A stretch of DNA of 64,000 bases from Alcaligenaceae bacterium (GCA_013416445.1 JACCER010000005.1:62001-126000), one strand, 5' to 3'. Positions 9,903 to 18,676 are shown, counted from the stretch's first letter. Numbers and translations are program-made. The notes: generated from the sequence alone by a model not told the origin.

Positions 9903-10120
9903 AAGTCGGGTGTGTCGGGGGCTGTGCAGGCGCCTTGCGCAAGCCGTTACGGTCAGCGCCATCGAGGAGGCAAGGCCGCGGCTGTCTGAGCCCGGCGGGT
10001 GTCGGACCACTGGTCCGACCGGGCGAGTTCCGCGGACGCCTCGATGGCGCTGAACGTAACGGGAACCCCGCCAGGGGCGCAGCGCGTGAAGCCGAAACAG
10101 CCCCCGACACACCCGACTTT
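9903..10120. repeat. 218-bp nested palindrome
   Basis: The outer arms at 9903-9926 and 10097-10120 are perfect 24-bp reverse complements. Inner arms (about 9943-9966 and 10039-10062) match over 24 bp with one mismatch. A small palindrome GTCGGACCACTGGTCCGAC sits at the centre. The nesting suggests selection for, or a history of, cruciform or hairpin formation. The outer right arm also begins the direct repeat array. Confidence 0.8.
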
Positions 10121-10228
10121 CGTAAGAACAAAAAAAGCCGTACACAACACACACCCGACTTTCGTAAGAACAAAAAAGCCGTACACAACACACACCCGAC
10201 TTTCGCAAGAACGAAAACTGCACAAAAC
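10107..10228. repeat. Three contiguous direct repeats of 42, 41 and 39 bp
   Basis: Units at 10107-10148, 10149-10189 and 10190-10228 each begin ACACACCCGACTTTCG and end ACAAC or AAAAC. There are no spacers between them, so this is not a CRISPR array. They explain the repetitive ORFs on both strands here. Confidence 0.85.
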
Positions 10229-10474
10229 ACACTCACTCTCCCTCAGAAACGAACAGCCGTCCCCGATGCATCTACTCTGTCACGTATGCTTGAGGCAAAT
10301 GCCGACCCAACCCTCGTTCCTTCAGCCTCTTGGCAAGCGTGCACTGCCACGGACTCTGTAAATATCTTTGCCAAAAACGCTCTAAATCAAGCCTGAGCGC
10401 GAAGGCGAAGCGCAGACATTACTGGTGTAAGGCAAGCGAAGCCGACAACGTGCACGATTGATTTAGAAATGGCA

Positions 10475-11167
10475 TTACGCTGTCTCCAGCATGTCGGGAC
10501 GACAATCGGCGGTTATTTTCCCCCGGTCAATGTTGTATACCCTGTCGGCCAATGCCACCGCATCCGCGGGATCATGGGTAATCAGTATGGTGGGGATATC
10601 CAGCCTGGCCTGCAAGGCAGCCAGTTCGGCGCGCATTTTTATCCGTAAGCCAGCATCCAGGGCTGCCAGCGGCTCGTCCAGCAGCAATAGCCTGGGCTCC
10701 ACCGCCAACGCTCGCGCCAGGGCAACACGCTGCTTCTGCCCGCCCGATATTTCCGAAGGATAGCTATGCAAAATGGCTTCCAGTTCGAAAGCCTCGACCC
10801 AGCGCCGCGCCGCTGCGGGCAAGGCCTGGCGTCGCTGATTGAACCAGCCTTTTTTCAGGCCAAAGCCAATATTCTGCGCAACCGTCAAGTGTGGAAACAA
10901 ACCATAGTCTTGCTGCAAGTAGGCCAGATGCCTGTCTTGCGGCGCCAGCCATATATTGCGCTCGGAACTGTATAAGGTAACCCCATTGATGGCAATATGC
11001 CCGCTATCCGGGCGCAGCAGGCCGGCAATTGCCTGCACTGTCAGGGTCTTGCCCGAACCAGAAGGCCCAAACAGGGCTATGCGCGATGACGATGATGCAA
11101 TAGCCACATCCAGAAGGAATTCGCGCTTACCAGCAAAGACACGTCGATTTATCTGAACCTGTATCAT
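10475..11167 (-). CDS. modC: Molybdate ABC transporter ATP-binding protein, lacking the TOBE domain
   Basis: The ATPase of the molybdate importer, with Walker A GPSGSGKT (34-41), the ABC signature SGGQKQRVALARAL and Walker B LLLLDEPLAALD. Only 230 aa are present from the ATG at 11167, against about 352 in E. coli ModC: the protein ends shortly after the nucleotide-binding domain, without the C-terminal Mop/TOBE domain. The start overlaps the modB stop by 4 bp (ATGA), which decides it over the upstream frame extension. It is the third gene of modABC. Confidence 0.93.
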   Translation of the reverse strand: MIQVQINRRVFAGKREFLLDVAIASSSSRIALFGPSGSGKTLTVQAIAGLLRPDSGHIAINGVTLYSSERNIWLAPQDRHLAYLQQDYGLFPHLTVAQNIGFGLKKGWFNQRRQALPAAARRWVEAFELEAILHSYPSEISGGQKQRVALARALAVEPRLLLLDEPLAALDAGLRIKMRAELAALQARLDIPTILITHDPADAVALADRVYNIDRGKITADCRPDMLETA

Positions 11168-11853
11168 CGCTGACGACTTCCTCGACCCGAGAATCGCGTA
11201 CTGTCCGGCAAGAGCCTGCTGGCTATCCACAACACGGCAACGCAGGTAACAGAGGTGATAACAACCAACGCCAGTGCCAGGTCGTCATTGCCGGCCTGGA
11301 CCGCTTCATAGATAGAAATGGAAAGGGTTTGAGTACGCCCGGGTATGCTGCCGGCTATCATGAGCGTAGCGCCGAATTCACCCAGTGCACGCGCAAAGGC
11401 CAGCAATACCCCCGCCAGTATTCCGCGCAATGCCAGAGGCAGGGTAATCCTGAAAAACACACCCGTGTTGCTGATGCCCAGGACTCTTGCCGCGTCTTCC
11501 AAAGTATGGTCCACGCTTTCAAAAGCAGCGCGCGCCGCCTTGAGAACCATGGGAAACGCCACCACTGTTGCGGCAATGACGGCGCCCTGCCAGGTAAACA
11601 CCAGCTGTATCCCCCATTGCTCCAGATACTGCCCCAGCCAGCCACGACGGCCCAACAGCACCAGCAGGTAATAACCTATCACCGTAGGCGGCAGCACCAT
11701 GGGCAGTGTCAGCACGGAGTCGATGAAATCACACCAGGGAGAGCGCCAGCGCGATAGCCCATAGGCAGTGGCAATACCCAGGACAGTCGCAAAAAAGGCG
11801 GCCCAGCCTGCCACTTTCAGGGACAACAGCAAAGGGATGCTGAAACTGCTCAT
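11164..11853 (-). CDS. modB: Molybdate ABC transporter permease
   Basis: A 229-aa hydrophobic inner-membrane permease with several transmembrane segments. It carries the conserved EAA loop segment containing ARALGEFGATLMIAGSIPG, which is typical of ModB and contacts ModC. It starts 15 bp after the modA stop and overlaps modC by 4 bp, so modABC is one operon read leftward. Confidence 0.95.
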   Translation of the reverse strand: MSSFSIPLLLSLKVAGWAAFFATVLGIATAYGLSRWRSPWCDFIDSVLTLPMVLPPTVIGYYLLVLLGRRGWLGQYLEQWGIQLVFTWQGAVIAATVVAFPMVLKAARAAFESVDHTLEDAARVLGISNTGVFFRITLPLALRGILAGVLLAFARALGEFGATLMIAGSIPGRTQTLSISIYEAVQAGNDDLALALVVITSVTCVAVLWIASRLLPDSTRFSGRGSRQR

Positions 11854-11868
11854 GCGGATGAATACGGC

Positions 11869-12624
11869 CTATGGTTGAGAAAAGCCGTATTTGGCAAGAG
11901 TAGCTTGCCCTGATGGCGACAAAATGTATGCCAGAAAATCCGCCGCCAAGCTTGGTCGCCCTGGGCGTTGAACCAGGGCGATGGGATACAGCACGGGTAT
12001 TGGAGACACCAGCTTTTCAATAACTTTGACCTTTTCCGGCATGATGGCTGCATCGGTGGCGAAAACGAAGCCCGCATCCACTTCACCCCGAGCTACGTAA
12101 TCAAGCACTTGACGCACACTCTGCCCCAGCACTTCACGCCGCTTGACCTCATTCCAGTTGCCGGTGTGTTCGAGTGCCGCCTTGGTATAACGACCCACGG
12201 GCACCGTCGCCGGATTGCCAAAGGCGACACGCTTGACGCCTGCCGCGTTCAGATCAGCCAATGAATTGATCTTGAGCGGATTATCGGCGGGCACAACCAA
12301 CACCACCTCATTGCGCACGAAGTCCCTGCGCGTTGCTGTATCAATGACTTTGGCTTCTACGGCCTTATTCATTGCCTTCTGGTCAGCAGACGCGAATATA
12401 TCGCTAGGAGCGCCATTCACGATTTGCTGCGCCAACACATCCGATGCGGCGAAGCTCATTAACACCTTGGCGCCTGGATGCGCCTGCTGAAACTGAACCG
12501 ATAGCTCGGTAAACGCGTTGGTCAGACTGGCGGCGGCGGAAACCACGATGTCTTCAGCGGCTGCCTGAGTACTCCACCCAAGCATGGACATCAGTGCTAT
12601 TGCAACAAACCGTTTGAATTTCAC
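11869..12624 (-). CDS. modA: Molybdate ABC transporter periplasmic binding protein
   Basis: A 251-aa receptor with a signal peptide (KFKRF followed by a hydrophobic stretch ending TQAAAED). The mature N-terminus is IVVSAAASLTNAFTEL, the ModA oxyanion-binding signature. The start is taken as GTG at 12624 because AAGGAAG lies 5 nt upstream; an ATG 15 codons earlier has no such site. It is the first gene of modABC, preceded by a ModE-type operator and divergent from xerD. Confidence 0.92.
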   Translation of the reverse strand: MKFKRFVAIALMSMLGWSTQAAAEDIVVSAAASLTNAFTELSVQFQQAHPGAKVLMSFAASDVLAQQIVNGAPSDIFASADQKAMNKAVEAKVIDTATRRDFVRNEVVLVVPADNPLKINSLADLNAAGVKRVAFGNPATVPVGRYTKAALEHTGNWNEVKRREVLGQSVRQVLDYVARGEVDAGFVFATDAAIMPEKVKVIEKLVSPIPVLYPIALVQRPGRPSLAADFLAYILSPSGQATLAKYGFSQP

Positions 12625-12674
12625 TATTCTTCCTTGATTGGCAGCCGCAGCGACAATATTACGCTGCACAGAAA

Positions 12675-12699
12675 CGTAAAATATATACCTATATAGCGA
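12675..12699 (-). promoter_or_regulatory. Candidate ModE operator upstream of modA
   Basis: Read on the minus strand the site is TCGCTATATA, GGTA, TATATTTTACG, an interrupted palindrome closely resembling the E. coli ModE box with its CGnTATATA and TATATaaCG half sites. It lies about 50 bp upstream of the modA GTG, where a repressor would block transcription. With modE nearby, molybdate-dependent repression is the natural inference. Confidence 0.75.
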
Positions 12700-12819
12700 C
12701 AGTCAAATAACAAAACAGTTTGATATGATCAAAATCAATACCAGCCATGAGATAACATACCAACACACGGCCTTATCTTCACCTCCGCCAACCACCTGCC
12801 AACTGTAATCACCACAATT

Positions 12820-13719
12820 TTGACCTCCCTTCCCCCCGCCTCCATCGACACTTTTATCGACGCCGTCTGGCTGGAAGACGGCTTGGCACAGAATACGCTG
12901 TCGGCCTACCGGCGCGACCTGAACGCATTCGCCCAGTGGCTGCACAACAAGAAAACCAAAACACTGGAACAAGCCGACGCCGCTGATATCCAGGACTGGT
13001 TTGCAGCACGCCACGCCACCAGCAAAGCCACTACCGCGAACCGGCGCCTGGCAGCACTCAGGCGTTTTTACCTTTGGGCCTTGCGCCACGGCCTGGTCGC
13101 CCAAGACCCCTGCCTGACCCTGCGCGCCGCCAAGCAGGCCGCCCGCTTCCCCAAAACGCTATCCGAAGATCAGGTCGATGCCCTGCTGCAGGCCCCCGAC
13201 GAACGCAGCACCCTGGGACTGCGCGACCGGGCCATGCTTGAAACCCTGTACGCCACCGGCCTGCGGGTTACCGAGCTAATCAGCCTGAATGTTCTGGATA
13301 TAAGCCTTACCGAAGGCGTACTGCGGGTAAATGCGGGCAAAGGTGGCAAAGACCGCCTGGTGCCGCTGGGCGCCGAAGCGCAGCACTGGATAGACCTATA
13401 CCTAAAACAGGCCCGACCTGAGTTTCTGGGCGCGCGCCGTTGCGACGCCCTGTTCGTAACCGCGCGTGCCGCCCCCATGACGCGTCAGTCGTTTTGGCTG
13501 ATCATAAAAAAATACGCGCTGCAAGCTGACATACACACGCCCTTGTCTCCCCACGTAGTACGACACGCCTTTGCCACCCACTTGCTCAACCACGGCGCCG
13601 ACCTGCGCGTAGTGCAAATGCTGCTGGGCCATGCCGACATCTCAACCACACAGATATATACTCATGTAGCACGCGAACGACTGAAAGCGCTGCATGCCAA
13701 GCATCACCCACGCGCCTGA
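12820..13719 (+). CDS. xerD: Tyrosine recombinase XerD
   Basis: The 299-aa site-specific recombinase resolves chromosome dimers at dif together with XerC. It has the N-terminal SAM-like core-binding domain and all catalytic residues: R149 (ATGLRVTEL), K177 (GKGGKDR), H245 and R248 (SPHVVRHAF), H271 (LLGHADISTTQ) and the nucleophile Y280 (IYTH). The frame opens with TTG at 12820 and no good ribosome binding site, so the exact start is uncertain by some codons. It is divergent from modA. No dif site was recognised in the window. Confidence 0.93.
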   Translation: MTSLPPASIDTFIDAVWLEDGLAQNTLSAYRRDLNAFAQWLHNKKTKTLEQADAADIQDWFAARHATSKATTANRRLAALRRFYLWALRHGLVAQDPCLTLRAAKQAARFPKTLSEDQVDALLQAPDERSTLGLRDRAMLETLYATGLRVTELISLNVLDISLTEGVLRVNAGKGGKDRLVPLGAEAQHWIDLYLKQARPEFLGARRCDALFVTARAAPMTRQSFWLIIKKYALQADIHTPLSPHVVRHAFATHLLNHGADLRVVQMLLGHADISTTQIYTHVARERLKALHAKHHPRA

Positions 13720-13782
13720 ATAAGCCAACCCTAAGCCTGCACAAGAACTCATCCCATCCATATTGTTGAACACACTACCACC

Positions 13783-14277
13783 ATGGCAAAAGACAAACAC
13801 GTCTCGGAAACCCCCGCCACGCAATTTCTGAAGAAAAATAAAATCGCATACAGTGAGCATCCTTACGAATACGTGGATCATGGTGGCGCCACCGAAGCTG
13901 CCAGGCAATTGGGGCTGAATCCGCATCAGGTCGCCAAAACCCTGATCATGGAAGACGAAAACGCCCATCCGCTGATGGTGCTGATGCACGGCGACTGCGA
14001 GGTATCAACCAAGAATCTTGCGCGCCAGATAGGCGCAAAAAAAGCGGGCCCATGCTCTCCCGAAACCGCGCAAAAGCATTCCGGCTACCTGGTAGGTGGA
14101 ACCTCTCCTTTTGCAACGCGCAAGAAAATGCCGGTATGGGTGGAAGCCAGCCTGCTTGACTACCCAACGCTTTATCTTAACGGCGGGCGGCGCGGCTACC
14201 TAATAGGCGTACCCACGGCATCGCTAACTGATTTACTGGGAGCAAAAGCCGTGAATGTGGGCTTGGCCAAGGGGTGA
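13783..14277 (+). CDS. ybaK: YbaK/EbsC-type Cys-tRNA(Pro) deacylase
   Basis: A 164-aa trans-editing protein that hydrolyses Cys mischarged on tRNA-Pro. Family features include TPATQFLKKNKI at the N-terminus, the YVDHGGATEAARQLG segment, the VAKTL strand with the active-site lysine, and GGTSPFATRKKMPVW. The length matches E. coli YbaK (159 aa). It lies downstream of xerD on the same strand and faces the selenocysteine locus. Confidence 0.93.
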   Translation: MAKDKHVSETPATQFLKKNKIAYSEHPYEYVDHGGATEAARQLGLNPHQVAKTLIMEDENAHPLMVLMHGDCEVSTKNLARQIGAKKAGPCSPETAQKHSGYLVGGTSPFATRKKMPVWVEASLLDYPTLYLNGGRRGYLIGVPTASLTDLLGAKAVNVGLAKG

Positions 14278-14308
14278 TGGCTTTGGGGATGTTTTCTACG
14301 GCTATTAA

Positions 14309-14404
14309 TGGCGGAAGGGAGTGGGAGTCGAACCCACGAAAGATCGCAATGCGACCTCAACCGGATTTGAAGGCCGGCCGCCCCACCGGGGACGATTCCC
14401 TTCC
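14309..14404 (-). tRNA. selC: tRNA-Sec (TCA anticodon)
   Basis: Reading the minus strand, an 8-bp acceptor stem GGAAGGGA/TCCCTTCC is stacked on a 5-bp T stem (GTGGG/CCCAC around TTCGACT), giving the 13-bp arm peculiar to bacterial tRNA-Sec. The D arm has a long stem (CCCC/GGGG), the anticodon loop CTTCAAA contains TCA, and there is a long variable arm (GAGGTCGCATTGCGATC). The 3' CCA is encoded (14309-14311). Total length is 96 nt. It lies 7 bp after the flavoprotein gene of the sel operon and could be co-transcribed. It is the UGA-decoding tRNA for the selenoprotein at 19656. Confidence 0.97.
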
Positions 14405-14411
14405 ATCTAAC

Positions 14412-15320
14412 TTACAATAAACGCCCTTTCACTTCTTGAGCAACTCGACGCGCTTCAGCCGTTGCGTCCGATAAAAGGCCGCTGAAGCCCGTTCGGACTT
14501 GGCCAATCGCCCACAATCCTGCCGTTGATGTTTCCAGATTCTTCTGGACCTCGATAAAGCCACGTGTGTCGCGCCCAACCCCAAGAGGTGCGATGTCGCT
14601 GTTTGGTTGGAGGCCCACATAAACAAATACACCAAGGCAGGGAAGTTCGTTCACGGTGTTATCGGCCAACGAGAGTACGCGCACACCAGTGACAAGCTGC
14701 TCGCCGCGCACTGCCTCCACAGTCGATTGCGGCCACGTGCGAATATTGGGCTGCTCTCTTGCAGAATCAACAAAATGCGCGCGCGCAGTTGGCTGTGCTA
14801 AGTCGTGCACAACGTGCACCGTTGCGCATTCGCGGGCAAGTAGCAGGGCTGCCTGAAAAGCAGAATCGCCCCCACCGATCACGACTACATCTGCGCCATT
14901 GTATAGCGGGCCATCGCAATCGGCGCAGTGGGAAACGCCTTTCCCTTCGAATTCTGTTTCGCCAGGAATTCCCAATTTCTTTAGGTGAGCGCCGGAGGCT
15001 ATGACAACCGAGCTTGCACTGAAGGTTGCTCTGCCCGTCTGCACCAGGAAGCCCCCTTGCTCTTGTTGAATGACTGTAACAGGCTCCTGCACACTGGTTA
15101 CGCCTGCTTTGCTATTCGCACTTGCAAGAGTGGCTGCAAAATCCATTCCCGAGCTTCCATTACCCTCGGCAAAGCCCTCAAGATCATTTATGTTTACCAC
15201 CAATCCGCCAAAGAACTCAGCCTCGAAAGTAGCTACTTTCAGGCCTAAATTGGCGGCTTCATTGGCGCAGGTCAAGCCAGCAAAGCCTTCCCCGATAACG
15301 ATAAGATCAAATTTGGTCAT
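14412..15320 (-). CDS. Thioredoxin-reductase-like FAD/NAD(P) oxidoreductase of the sel operon
   Basis: A 302-aa two-dinucleotide-fold flavoprotein. The FAD-binding GEGFAG lies at 10-15, a redox-active CADC at C132-C135, and an NAD(P)-binding VVIGGGDSAFQAALLLA fold follows. The C-terminal LWAIGQVRTGFSGLLSDA takes the place of the usual AGDV motif. The layout is that of thioredoxin reductases. Its start overlaps the end of selB by 14 bp and selC follows after 7 bp, so it belongs to the selenocysteine operon. I infer that it passes NAD(P)H electrons to the UGSC selenoprotein or a thiol partner; general TrxB function is the alternative. Substrate is not shown by sequence. Confidence 0.85.
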   Translation of the reverse strand: MTKFDLIVIGEGFAGLTCANEAANLGLKVATFEAEFFGGLVVNINDLEGFAEGNGSSGMDFAATLASANSKAGVTSVQEPVTVIQQEQGGFLVQTGRATFSASSVVIASGAHLKKLGIPGETEFEGKGVSHCADCDGPLYNGADVVVIGGGDSAFQAALLLARECATVHVVHDLAQPTARAHFVDSAREQPNIRTWPQSTVEAVRGEQLVTGVRVLSLADNTVNELPCLGVFVYVGLQPNSDIAPLGVGRDTRGFIEVQKNLETSTAGLWAIGQVRTGFSGLLSDATAEARRVAQEVKGRLL

Positions 15321-17271
15321 TGTTCAGTCCTGTGGAGTCTGCAGGTTTAGTTGCCTTGACGGCACATAGCGTTTCCGCTGGGCCCTTGCCTCGACGGCGC
15401 TGGTTGCCAATACGGTGAGTGATGCCTAATTGATCGAATAACTCAAGAATGTGGATCGCCAGCCCTCGCCCAGTACCAATTGCATCTCGAAACTGCGCGG
15501 CGGTAAACAAGCCTGAGTCCGATAAGCTTGCTACGTCATGCGCGGTTGCGGCCAAGTCGGCGAGTGTTGTGCGCAAGAAAAAGCGATTTTCAGTGACCCG
15601 AATCAGTTCAAAGGAACGGCTCTTACGATGAAGGAAATCGCGCAAAACAGTCTCTTTCATTTGCAACTGCGCCGCAAGCTGTTTGATATCGGGTGCGAAT
15701 GCTCCAGCTAACTCGAGAACACGGCGGACCTCCTGCCACAGTTGATTGTCGATTGGGTTGGCAGTTGTATCATGATTGATTAGTCGCACACAGTTGTCGG
15801 ACAGGATTAGTGCTTGCCGATTAGCGAGTCTTCTCAAGATATGCTGAAATGCCTGCTGCCGCAGTTTTGGTGCAGTTGCACGATTCAGTACAACCGATGT
15901 CATCCCCTTACCTTGTGGGTGGTCTTGATGAAACTGCTCTAGAACCGATAAAATCCTGTTTCCCACTAGGTCTGAAAATGTGTGGCTGATCCCAATTTCA
16001 GGTTCTTTGCCTAGCACTATGGTTTGAGCCGCACGTTGCACGTCGGCAGCACGTTCAGGGGTTAAGTTCATTGCACAGGCAAAGCGTTGCAAATCGACGC
16101 CACCGTCAGCCAAGTCCAGCAAACCCGACAAAATCTCTGAGGCGGTCGAACGTTCCAGAACCTCTAGCTCAGACAACCTCAAAGCGCTGCGCCGCCCGCG
16201 CTTTCGTGGAAATGGATCCAGTACCACTCCCCCGCCCAATGTGCGCCGTGCAGACTGATCCCGAATCACAAAACGATCACCATGGAGCGCAGCAATCGGT
16301 TTTTCTAAAACTATTTGGACGAAGCTCGACGCGCCTGGAGCAATATTCCCGCCTGCCGGAACGACAACCCTGCCCATTTCCTCAGTAGTTCCCAAATGCA
16401 AGTGGATCGGTGTCCAGTGGGTCAAGGCACTTGTCTCAATAGGCAATATATGCAGCCGTGCGTCAAAGCGTTGCGTGGGAGCGTGAAGCTCAGGCGACAA
16501 CAACCAGTCACCACGAGTAACCTGTTCGACGCCAGCGCCGACAATATTTATGGCGCATCGTTGACCTGATACGGCCTTAGCCGCTTGTGCGCCGTAAATT
16601 TGTAAACCACGGACTCGAACTGGCAGGTCACGTGGCGACAGCATCAGATGATCCCCCAGTGTCACTGCACCATTGAAAATTGTTCCCGTCACCACGGTAC
16701 CACTGCCATGAACTGTAAAAACACGATCCACGGCCAGCCTGAAGTGCTGGCCCTCAGCCACGGCCGCCTGGGGATCAAGCGAAAGATCGCGAAGCCAGGC
16801 TCTTAAGTCTTCTATGCCTTGCCCCGACAGCGCCGACACGGCAAGAGTAGGAAAGCCAGCCAGCTTGGTATCAGAGAGAAGCGCGCTCACTTCTTTATAA
16901 ACCGCACGCACTCGGTCTTCGCTGACACGATCAGACTTTGTGATTACTGCCACGCCACGTCGCACGTCTAATAGATCCAGGATTTGCACATGCTCAACCG
17001 TCTGTGGCATCACCCCGTCGTCGGCTGCGATCACTAGCAGTGCAGCGTCTATGGAACACACGCCGGCCAGCATATTGCGGATGAAACGCTCGTGACCCGG
17101 TACATCTACAAAACCAATGACATTTGTGCCGAGAGATGTGGATGCAAAGCCTAGGTCAATGGATATGCCACGCGCCTTCTCTTCTGGCAAGCGATCAGTC
17201 TCGATTCCTGTTAACGCCCTGACCAATAATGTTTTGCCGTGATCAATATGTCCCGCGGTAGCGACGATCAT
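15307..17271 (-). CDS. selB: Selenocysteine-specific elongation factor SelB
   Basis: A 654-aa GTPase that delivers Sec-tRNA to UGA codons while bound to the SECIS hairpin. The EF-Tu-like N-terminus has GHIDHGKT (7-14), the switch region KARGISIDLGFAS, DVPGHERFIRNM and the TKSD motif. The C-terminal third holds the winged-helix repeats that bind SECIS RNA. Length fits bacterial SelB (E. coli 614 aa). The start overlaps the selA stop by 4 bp (ATGA), and the end overlaps the flavoprotein gene. Confidence 0.97.
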   Translation of the reverse strand: MIVATAGHIDHGKTLLVRALTGIETDRLPEEKARGISIDLGFASTSLGTNVIGFVDVPGHERFIRNMLAGVCSIDAALLVIAADDGVMPQTVEHVQILDLLDVRRGVAVITKSDRVSEDRVRAVYKEVSALLSDTKLAGFPTLAVSALSGQGIEDLRAWLRDLSLDPQAAVAEGQHFRLAVDRVFTVHGSGTVVTGTIFNGAVTLGDHLMLSPRDLPVRVRGLQIYGAQAAKAVSGQRCAINIVGAGVEQVTRGDWLLSPELHAPTQRFDARLHILPIETSALTHWTPIHLHLGTTEEMGRVVVPAGGNIAPGASSFVQIVLEKPIAALHGDRFVIRDQSARRTLGGGVVLDPFPRKRGRRSALRLSELEVLERSTASEILSGLLDLADGGVDLQRFACAMNLTPERAADVQRAAQTIVLGKEPEIGISHTFSDLVGNRILSVLEQFHQDHPQGKGMTSVVLNRATAPKLRQQAFQHILRRLANRQALILSDNCVRLINHDTTANPIDNQLWQEVRRVLELAGAFAPDIKQLAAQLQMKETVLRDFLHRKSRSFELIRVTENRFFLRTTLADLAATAHDVASLSDSGLFTAAQFRDAIGTGRGLAIHILELFDQLGITHRIGNQRRRGKGPAETLCAVKATKPADSTGLNNDQI

Positions 17272-18674
17272 GCTTGATGCTCCAATTGAAGGCCGCCGAG
17301 TTGCGCGTTGAATCGCTCTTCGTCTTCAAGGCATCGTAAATCCATAATGAAACAGCCAGATTTAACACGCCCAACCACAGGAATTGGCAGCGCGCGAAAG
17401 GCTCGTGCGATCGAAGCGGCTAACGCACCATCATGCTTGTTCAAGCATCCGATGGCGATAGCGTGACTTGGCAGTAGGTCTATCGGGAGAGAACCGCTCC
17501 CAATCTGCGATTGGACATCGATGACATTGACTTCCAAGGAATCACCGACCGCTGCCCGAACTGCAAGAAGCACGCGCTGCGCCTGTGTTTTAATGTCTTC
17601 AAGCGAGCGCGTGAGAAATCGCAGCACTGGCAGTTCCGCCTTTAATCGTTCAGGCGTTTCGTAAAGACGAAGCACCGCCTCGAGGGCGGCGAGTGTCATC
17701 TTGTCAACGCGCAACGCTCTTTTCATTGGGTTGCGTCGAATGCGTTCAATGAGCGCACGACTACCCACGATTAGCCCTGCTTGCGGGCCACCGAGGAGCT
17801 TATCGCCTGAGAAGGTAACCAAATCACAGCCAGCGGCTAAAGCTTCGCGCGGCGTTGTTTCGTGCGGCAAGCCGAAGCTTTCAAGATTTATCAGAGTGCC
17901 GCTACCCAAATCGTTCACCACCGGTAGACCGTGCTTATGCGCTAACGTAGCTAATTGAGCCTCGTTGACTTCAGCAGTGAAACCCTTGATGACGTAGTTG
18001 CTAGTGTGGACTTTCATTAGCACTGCAGTGCGCGATGAAATTGCCTGCTCGTAGTCCGCCAGGTGTGTCCGGTTTGTCGTTCCCACCTCGATTAATCGGG
18101 CACCGGCACGCTGGATAATGTCAGGAATACGGAATGAGCCGCCAATTTCGACCAGTTCGCCACGAGAAACCTGTACTTCTCGACGATTAGCAAGCGTGTT
18201 AAGCACCAAGTATACTGCCGCCGCATTGTTGTTTACCACAATGGCCGCCTCGGCACCAGTAAGCCGCTTAAGCAAGTCCTCTACGTGGCGATCACGTTCC
18301 CCTCGGTCACCGGCATCGATTTCAAATTCCAGATTGGTGGCGCACGTCATTGCAGAGACGACAGCCGCTGCTGCACACTCAGGCATTATCGCGCGGCCCA
18401 GATTGGTATGAATCACTGTGCCAGTCAGGTTGAACACTTGACGGATCGAAGGCCGCGAGACGAAATCAAGTCGGGCTTGAGACGCAGCGATGATCTGGTC
18501 CTCATTGCAGACTGGCTCGTCTGGATTCCAATCGATCCGAATGGCGCCGAGCTCTTGCCGCACAGCGTCAACGGCTCTGATTCGGCCGTACTGCTGAATG
18601 AGATCGCCCATGACCGGATGTTTTAGTAAAACATCCATAGAGGGAATCAAGTGACGGCCGTGTGGATCGCTCAT
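17268..18674 (-). CDS. selA: L-seryl-tRNA(Sec) selenium transferase SelA
   Basis: A PLP enzyme of 468 aa that converts Ser-tRNA-Sec to Sec-tRNA-Sec using selenophosphate. The PLP lysine sits in TFSGDKLLGGPQAG near residue 291 (E. coli K295), and the VFNLTGTVIHTNLGRA motif is near the N-terminus. The ATG at 18674 (MSDPHGRHL) is chosen: it is 2 bp after the IclR gene stop, with GAGG 10 nt upstream; an in-frame start at 18707 would overlap that gene. No selD (selenophosphate synthetase) is in the window, so it must be elsewhere. Confidence 0.96.
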   Translation of the reverse strand: MSDPHGRHLIPSMDVLLKHPVMGDLIQQYGRIRAVDAVRQELGAIRIDWNPDEPVCNEDQIIAASQARLDFVSRPSIRQVFNLTGTVIHTNLGRAIMPECAAAAVVSAMTCATNLEFEIDAGDRGERDRHVEDLLKRLTGAEAAIVVNNNAAAVYLVLNTLANRREVQVSRGELVEIGGSFRIPDIIQRAGARLIEVGTTNRTHLADYEQAISSRTAVLMKVHTSNYVIKGFTAEVNEAQLATLAHKHGLPVVNDLGSGTLINLESFGLPHETTPREALAAGCDLVTFSGDKLLGGPQAGLIVGSRALIERIRRNPMKRALRVDKMTLAALEAVLRLYETPERLKAELPVLRFLTRSLEDIKTQAQRVLLAVRAAVGDSLEVNVIDVQSQIGSGSLPIDLLPSHAIAIGCLNKHDGALAASIARAFRALPIPVVGRVKSGCFIMDLRCLEDEERFNAQLGGLQLEHQA

Positions 18675-18676
18675 GC

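Larger units (their letters stand above)
9390..10474. other. 1.1-kb non-coding, repeat-rich spacer between modE and modC
   Basis: I see no credible gene here. The stretch holds the 20-bp tandem array (9480-9610), a 31-bp-arm inverted repeat (9602-9784), a second large palindrome (9903-10120) and 42-bp direct repeats (10107-10228). A 10-bp inverted repeat (TCTAAATCAA at 10380 with TTGATTTAGA at 10458) lies just downstream of modC. Open frames in this stretch encode low-complexity repeats of the direct-repeat unit on both strands and are judged spurious. Confidence 0.7.

Noticed and set aside
10107-10228. CRISPR-like direct repeats.
   Set aside because: The units are contiguous without spacers and no cas genes are present.
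9840-10400. Several overlapping frames of 90-176 aa on both strands in the modE-modC spacer.
   Set aside because: They translate palindromes and 42-bp direct repeats into repeated FVLRKSGVCCVRLF or THPTFVRTKK units; no ribosome binding sites and no family resemblance.
12625-12819. A dif site next to xerD.
   Set aside because: No sequence resembling the 28-bp XerC/XerD site was seen; xerD is usually not adjacent to dif.
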